Source: Paragonimus westermani (Eukaryota; Platyhelminthes; Trematoda; Plagiorchiida; Troglotrematidae). Taken from it: a DNA stretch of 64,000 nucleotides. The position numbers and the translations under genes are program-made. Positions 59,291 through 64,000 of this stretch are shown in pieces (the first letter of the stretch is position 1; each line of letters begins with the position of its first letter). Location: positions 72,128 through 136,127 of the forward strand of contig QNGE01001713.1 in the NCBI GenBank assembly GCA_008508345.1, given 5' to 3'. A model generated the notes under the pieces. The model saw nothing but the letters and a program-made list of their open reading frames with translations, had not been told where the DNA came from and did no database searches.

Positions 59291-59900
59291 TAAGTTCTTT
59301 GTTAGGTTCTTTGCAGTACTACTCCCGTTTCATTCCAAATTTCGCTCACTTTACTGAATGTTTATTCCAGTTGCTTTTCGAGAAGCAGTTCACGTGGCCC
59401 CTAACTCAGGAACGGTGTGTACATTCATTGTTAAATTTTCTCTCACATGATGCCATACTTCGTCCGCTTTCCTTTAAAACAATGCCTGTGATGATTACTG
59501 ATGCTTCTTCAGTTGAAATCGGAGCTGTGCTTGAGCAGGACGAAAAAAACAGTTTTTTGTATATCCCGCCGACTCAATCTAGCAGGAATCGGTTATGTTC
59601 AGACACACCTTGAAGCTCTGGCGGTCTACTGGGCAGTAAAGCAGCTTCATAAGTGTTTGTTCGGGATACCATTCAAAATTTTGTCGGATCATGAATCGCT
59701 GAAATTCATCTATAATCCTGTCAAGTGATTGGCACGTTCAGCAGCAGTCGTGGTTCAACGGTGGAGCATAGCACTGAGTGAATATGACTATACCATAGTG
59801 CACAAATCAGCTAACCAAATCAAACATGTGGACCACTTGTCACGTGTTCCACACACATCTGAACAAATTTCTAGTAATGACTGTCTTCTAATCTAGCCTC
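59291..59900 (+). pseudogene. Gypsy C connection and RNase H remnant
   Basis: LGSLQYYSRFIPNFAHFTEC and FTWPLTQERC (connection) lead to VMITDASSVEIGAVLEQDE, where the first RNase H aspartate (TDAS) is present. A shifted frame then has HLEALAVYWAVKQLHKCLFG and IPFKILSDHESLKFIYNPVK, with the second acidic residue (E of LEALAV) and the SDH aspartate. QRWSIALSEYDYTIVHKSAN follows after a stop. All RNase H landmarks are visible but split over frames. Confidence 0.85.
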
Positions 59901-60016
59901 TGCCGGTTAGCCGAACTGAGTTAATACGCGATACTTACCGTTACTTTTCAACCATTTTCAGTGTGTTACGAGGTAGTTGGATCCTACAAGTCAGACGGAA
60001 ATCCCCCACATTTTAG

Positions 60017-60993
60017 ATGCGTCGAGAGTTGTTACTCAATCCAGATGGATTATTGTGTTTGAATGACAGAATTGTTATTCACCCACTTTTTCATAGAGCT
60101 GTTCTGGACGATCTACATTCAGGACATCTTGAGGTTGAAAAGATAAAGTCTCTGGTCATATTAGTATGCTGGTGGCCAGAGACTGATATTTGTCGTCTGG
60201 CTAAAAGTTGTTCATCTTGCCATCACAAATTCCACAATTCACCGTCTAAATGGACTCCATGGCTGATGTCAACTGAGGCCTGCCAACGGGTTCATGCGGA
60301 CTATTGTGGTATATTTTTTGTAGAGTACTACGCGCTAGTAGTGACTGATTCCTATTCGAAGTGGCCGGAAGTGGCATCCACAACAACGCCTACTACAGAA
60401 TTCACCATGTAAGCATTCAGAAGAATATTCAGCAGAGAAGGTATCCCTCTTGTGTTAGTGACTGACAATGGTACCCATTTCACTGCCAACCTTCCAACTA
60501 CTTGGTTCGACGACATAGAATGCAAGCATCTGCTTACTCCTGCTCGACATCCCTGTTCTAATGATCAGGCTGAAAACCTTGTTACACACTCAAAAGTGCT
60601 ATAGCCTCTTTTCAGTGTACCACATTCAGAAGCCTTGGAAAAGGTGTTGATAACTTCTTGGTACAATATCGCAATGCCTGCCATTCTCCTACACATGAAA
60701 GTCCCGCCAAACCTTTTAGAAGACTGTCTATGAGGTCAAGCTTAATGTGTATCCAATCCTCTGAAGTTATCTTTCATCTTGGTAATGACTTAAGACCGTC
60801 ATCTGGTTTACTTCTAACGAATCTTGGTAAATACTTATACCGAATTCTAGATGTTGATGATTTTTCTGCACACAATCGAACTCGAACCAAGAAATTACAA
60901 GCATCATTTGAAGGTCCTCAAGGCTGCAAATGGAACTCGGAAAGAATTTCAAGAACCCGCAGTCCCAATCAACGTGCAGCGGATGTCACTTAA
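60017..60993 (+). pseudogene. Gypsy C integrase remnant
   Basis: The zinc finger is HPLFHRAVLDDLHSGHLEVE, with LVCWWPETDICRLAKSCSSC giving H..H..C..C. The core reads CQRVHADYCGIFFVEYYALV followed by VTDSYSKWPEV, with the first catalytic Asp in HADYCG. In the next frame LVTDNGTHFTAN supplies the second Asp and TPARHPCSNDQAENLVTHS the glutamate (QAEN). The DDE triad is thus conserved, but a stop at about 60410 and another near 60601 break the frame. The last frame (60658-60993) carries the C-terminal tail without a clear chromodomain. Confidence 0.85.
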
Positions 60994-61027
60994 CACATGC
61001 TTTCAAGTCAGTCATTGAAATTCAGGT

Positions 61028-61157
61028 TGTACACATTTTGATACGGCACGTAATTCTAATACAAGCGTGTGATTATCGTTCATTCGCTGTGTTCTGCTCA
61101 ATTCGGATATACGGGATACTGGTCTCGTGTTAAGTTCTATCTAGTCAGGAAATATCA
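61028..61157 (+). repeat. 3' LTR of Gypsy C
   Basis: TGTACACATTTTGAT...GGAAATATCA, with seven mismatches to 56926-57055 by my count. No clear polypurine tract precedes it. Confidence 0.85.
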
Positions 61158-61519
61158 CAAGAAAGTAGTAAAAACTAAGACCACTTTTCAACTCTAATGA
61201 AACCATGCGTAACAACCTTAGGAATAATACAGGAGACCTCATCAAGGCAGACACCGGACCGTGAAAAGGGGCTGGTTTTTCAAACTAAAGATGACAGTAG
61301 GAACGGTGGCGACCGATCGGCTTGAGTTGGTCCATTGATTATCATTAGTTCGACGTGCAGGACTATGGAAATTGCGCTAAGCCCGGCAACAGCAGATTCA
61401 GATCATATCGTTCACGTAGACACAGACGTCTGGTCTGTCAGTTCGCATCCGAATGGTACTATGGTAGTAGTACTATGCTGGCTTTAGTCGTAATCAATGC
61501 TCGTCTATCTTTCACAGAA
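61158..61519. other. Short spacer between Gypsy C and the BEL remnant
   Basis: Nothing recognised on either strand. It may be BEL sequence past recognition. Confidence 0.4.
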
Positions 61520-62880
61520 ACCTATTTTCCCTCGCAATTGTTCCCGGTGGCAAAATCCACTGCACAAGTCCTTTGGGTCATATCATTTAACAAGTCTTGA
61601 CACGCTCTGACAAGATCTAAGCAAGGTTCATTCCGGACTATGTTTTGATAGGGACATCTGATACTCCGGCCGAAAAAGGTCTTGCTTGCATAAGGGCCAT
61701 AACCACCGCGCAGTCTCTGTTCCACTATCCGACGTGTTTCATAAATATTGCATCCTATCAAGATCCTCAAGCTCTTTTCAATTAAACTCCCAGATTAAAG
61801 ATTAATCAACTGGGATCAAGGATCTATTTCTGTTTGTTAAATACCGTCGGCTTGCGTCAACGAGAGCTGCTGGATTGATACTTGATTGCATGGTGTTGCA
61901 TAAGTTTCGTCTTCGAGACAGATTCATTGGGCAACGTAATGTCAAAGCGATTATCCAAAAAGCATACGTTGTCACCGATGCTTCTGGATCAACCAACCTT
62001 ATCGGAACGAACACTAAACACATATCTTTTAGACTAAACTTAGGATCACACAAGGGTGATTCTACTTTCTTGTCCTGACTTAGTTCTAGCTAGTTCTCAT
62101 AAACCAATACACGATGGAACCGACAACAACCGGGTATCACACGTCGTACTTTTACCCTACGAGACCTTGCTACAAGGTTCGCTTTCAGGCAGATAAAACA
62201 GCGTCTGCTTTCTTCGGCGTTGCTTTGTGTTGCTGCAGAAATTAGCTGATAAAACAAGCAAAACAAGATGTATCGTAATTGTCGTTGCACACCAAGCACT
62301 TCAAGTTCACCCGCTTATGAGTTACACCTATTCCGCTGTCGAACTTTTTGAACCTGGCTCTCGAGGGTCCAGAGGACGTTGGGTTACTCGTCCTGCTTTC
62401 CAAGTAGACGGCCAACCAGCCATAATCACTAGCGATGACTGCCACTGTTTCCTCTATGAAATTTAATAGGTCGCTAAAGGTAGGTTCCCATTCGTACTCA
62501 GTTATGACCTCCGCTAATCCTGCCCATCTTTCCTACAAGTGTTGAGGCAAACTCTAAACTGCCTTTATGAGATTGGTTGGGCAGTCTAGTTCTGCGCTGT
62601 AATCTAAATGGATCAACGTCGTCCGAAATCCCCTCATCTAAGTAGCTAGTCTACGCAAATCGACGACAGCATCAGCAGCCAATTTAGGGTTTATGTAAAC
62701 CTTCTTACTCATCGCCTACACAATATCACGCCGAAGTAAAAATAATGACAACTTATGCAGTTCAGTTGAGGAACGCAATGAAAAGGTAGAACTAACTTTC
62801 GACGCGCATCAAATCAATCAGGCAACAGGCTCAAACAAAACCAGCAACATTTCTGGTCACCTCAAATTCGTCTTCGATGG
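61520..62880 (-). pseudogene. BEL/Pao retrotransposon gag-protease remnant
   Basis: On the minus strand, in order: MRGFRTTLIHLDYSAELDC and LPQHLxERWAGLAEVI with EPTFSDLLNFIEETVAVIAS (BEL gag), then CFICLKANLVARS with IPGCCRFHRVLVYEN (the BEL-type Cys/His finger C.xCL...H...C....C.....HH..LH, several ligands lost). After it come VFVPIRLVDPEASVTTYAF and, one frame over, FLDNRFDIT (protease FLDDGSDVT, glycine lost), then RILIGCNIYETRRIVEQRL and PYASKTFFGRSIRCP (DLLIGxD....... PYAVRTxFGWxxxGP). The order is diagnostic of BEL/Pao. RT is missing. LTRs were not found. Confidence 0.75.
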
Positions 62881-63369
62881 TTACCTCGTTAGTAACACTT
62901 ATATTTTGTGTGAATTTCCTTCCTTCGAAGTGTCATAGCTTCTCCTGCAAAATTCGCGTTAGAACCATTTCAGTCAAGCATAAGTTCAATCAAATGCGCT
63001 TGCACGAAAGCGTCCACCTTCCTCACATCACCATTTATACGCTATACGCATGTTTCATCTGCAAACATATCCAGTCATCAGAATTATCCGAAAGTCCTTC
63101 GAAATTACTACTACGTTCACGTGAGTAGCGGAGGAGCAGTACATCAGAACGCGAGAGGCCGCGATGTGCCAATCCAGAAATAATTGAAATTGATTCAAAA
63201 CTACGGCTGATAAAAGCACAAACGAAAGTAAATGTGACAGGAATTCAGTTACGTTTGTGGCCGTAACAGAGTCGACAAACAGTTTCATACTACCAGTTTT
63301 CATCAGCTTCAGTGATTAATATACGCGTTCGACACAGTCGGTTTGTCTCATTCGGTATCACGCTGGCGC
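62881..63369. other. Spacer without recognisable gene
   Basis: Short ORFs only. It may include the eroded start of the BEL gag (minus strand). Confidence 0.4.
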
Positions 63370-63608
63370 CTGTTGACCTAGAACGGAGTAACTTAGGAGC
63401 AGGGATTTACTAGCATTCCGTGAAAGATAATGGAACGCCGACTGAAGGGTTGTATTTTTGATCGCCTCTAACATGGCATGGCTCCCCGACTTGCCGGTCA
63501 TGTATAATAGATATGGTTATATTTAGTGATAGTCAGACGGAGGACAGAGACAGCGGCATCATCTTAGATACTATAGCTGTTGAGCCTACCAATGCTTTAT
63601 GTAACTTC
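63370..63608 (+). pseudogene. LINE d: reverse transcriptase fragment, interrupted
   Basis: Plus-strand frames give MERRLKGCIFDRL, then DMVIFSDSQTEDRDSGIILD and TIAVE. These parallel LINE a at 45.68-45.745 kb (DMIIFRDSLTEARESSPILD, TIAIEFAKAFDCVSHG) and the CR1 RT block before the FAKAFD motif. The DNA similarity to LINE a is lost at about 63608, exactly where the 392-bp repeat begins, so the repeat has inserted in the RT. Confidence 0.7.
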
Positions 63609-64000
63609 GTTTTACTTATCAGACGACTTGTGAGCGTTTCCATTTGAAAAATCCTCTGCAGGAGGACTGCTGTAGCGTTTCGTTTATTTTTGTTAACCAA
63701 TGATATTTCACTGTTATTCAGCAACAGATTCGCTTCACTTTTGCATGTTGTTCACATCAACTAGAGTGATCTTGCAACGCGACGCAGAAATTGTGCACAT
63801 TGGCCTGCTCTGATCTCTGTTTGCGCACTCGCTTGACAATACTACACGGATCTTTCCCTTAACCTTTTGCGTTCATCGTACTGCGAGCGTCGTCACAGCT
63901 CCGATCGCTCTTCAGCAGTCCACAGTAACTCTGCACCATCCTCGTTTCTTGAATGCCGACAACTCAAAATATTGTGGCGGTTCTCCTGATTACCTGGAAA
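63609..64000 (+). repeat. 392-bp repeat, second copy, runs off the window
   Basis: Reverse complement of 46387-46778, identical as far as I could check. It interrupts a LINE RT fragment. The true right boundary is outside the window. Confidence 0.9.

Larger units (their letters stand above)
56926..61157 (+). mobile_element. Ty3/Gypsy retrotransposon C with two LTRs, inactive
   Basis: Two direct 130-bp repeats bound 4.2 kb that encode, in order, Gag, protease, RT, RNase H and integrase, all on the plus strand. RNase H and integrase wording (FGIPFKILSDHESLKFIYNP; QRWSIALSEYDYTIVH; VHADYCG) resembles the CsRn1-like Gypsy group known from trematodes, but that placement is from memory of family motifs. 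By my count the LTRs differ at 7 of 130 positions, and stops and frameshifts occur in every domain, so it is an old, dead insertion. I found no convincing target-site duplication. Confidence 0.88.

Overview
The window looks like gene-poor, transposon-rich DNA from an invertebrate animal genome, most likely a flatworm (Platyhelminthes). Stop codons are dense, no long intact host ORF is visible, and there is no bacterial-style gene packing. Nearly all recognisable protein sequence is reverse-transcribing elements: Penelope-like elements (PLEs), Ty3/Gypsy and BEL/Pao LTR elements, CR1/Jockey-like and RTE-like LINEs, and a tRNA-derived SINE. The flatworm assignment is an inference from this mixture. 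The species cannot be named from the sequence.

Layout. 1-0.4 kb: internally deleted PLE (+). 3.2-3.9 kb: decayed PLE (-). 3.9-19.5 kb: AT-rich DNA with no firm feature. 19.57-19.68 kb: SINE head running into a 946-base run of N. 20.6-20.96 kb: 3' end of an RTE-like LINE (-). 22.0-24.7 kb: seven-unit, 389-bp tandem array flanked by purine-rich (left) and pyrimidine-rich (right) DNA. 28.2 kb: SINE copy lacking its B box. 28.55-28.96 kb: cysteine-rich ORF of unknown nature. 30.8-35.5 kb: degenerate Gypsy element (-) whose integrase is split by a PLE, which itself appears to hold a plus-strand LTR fragment. 37.08-39.74 kb: nearly complete PLE (+) with 241-bp inverted terminal copies, a 615-codon RT plus GIY-YIG frame, a candidate hammerhead ribozyme and a candidate target-site duplication. 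41-53 kb: mosaic of CR1-like LINE pieces, mostly minus strand, with a Gypsy integrase fragment inside. 56.9-61.2 kb: full-length but dead Gypsy element (+) with 130-bp LTRs. 61.5-62.9 kb: BEL/Pao gag-protease remnant (-). 63.4-64.0 kb: LINE RT fragment (+) broken by a repeat identical, in inverted orientation, to 46387-46778.

How they fit together. No cellular pathway is encoded. The window records successive insertions: older LINE and Gypsy copies interrupted by younger PLE and LTR elements. Most copies carry frameshifts, stops or altered catalytic residues (for example the Gypsy protease and RT motifs at 34.1-35.1 kb), so they are relics. The best preserved copy is the PLE at 37-39.7 kb, whose RT and endonuclease motifs are intact but whose N-terminal region is frameshifted. 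I found no convincing undescribed molecular system. The strongest leads are the PLE's terminal ribozyme-like fold, the nested insertions, the homogenised 389-bp array and the identical inverted 392-bp repeat.
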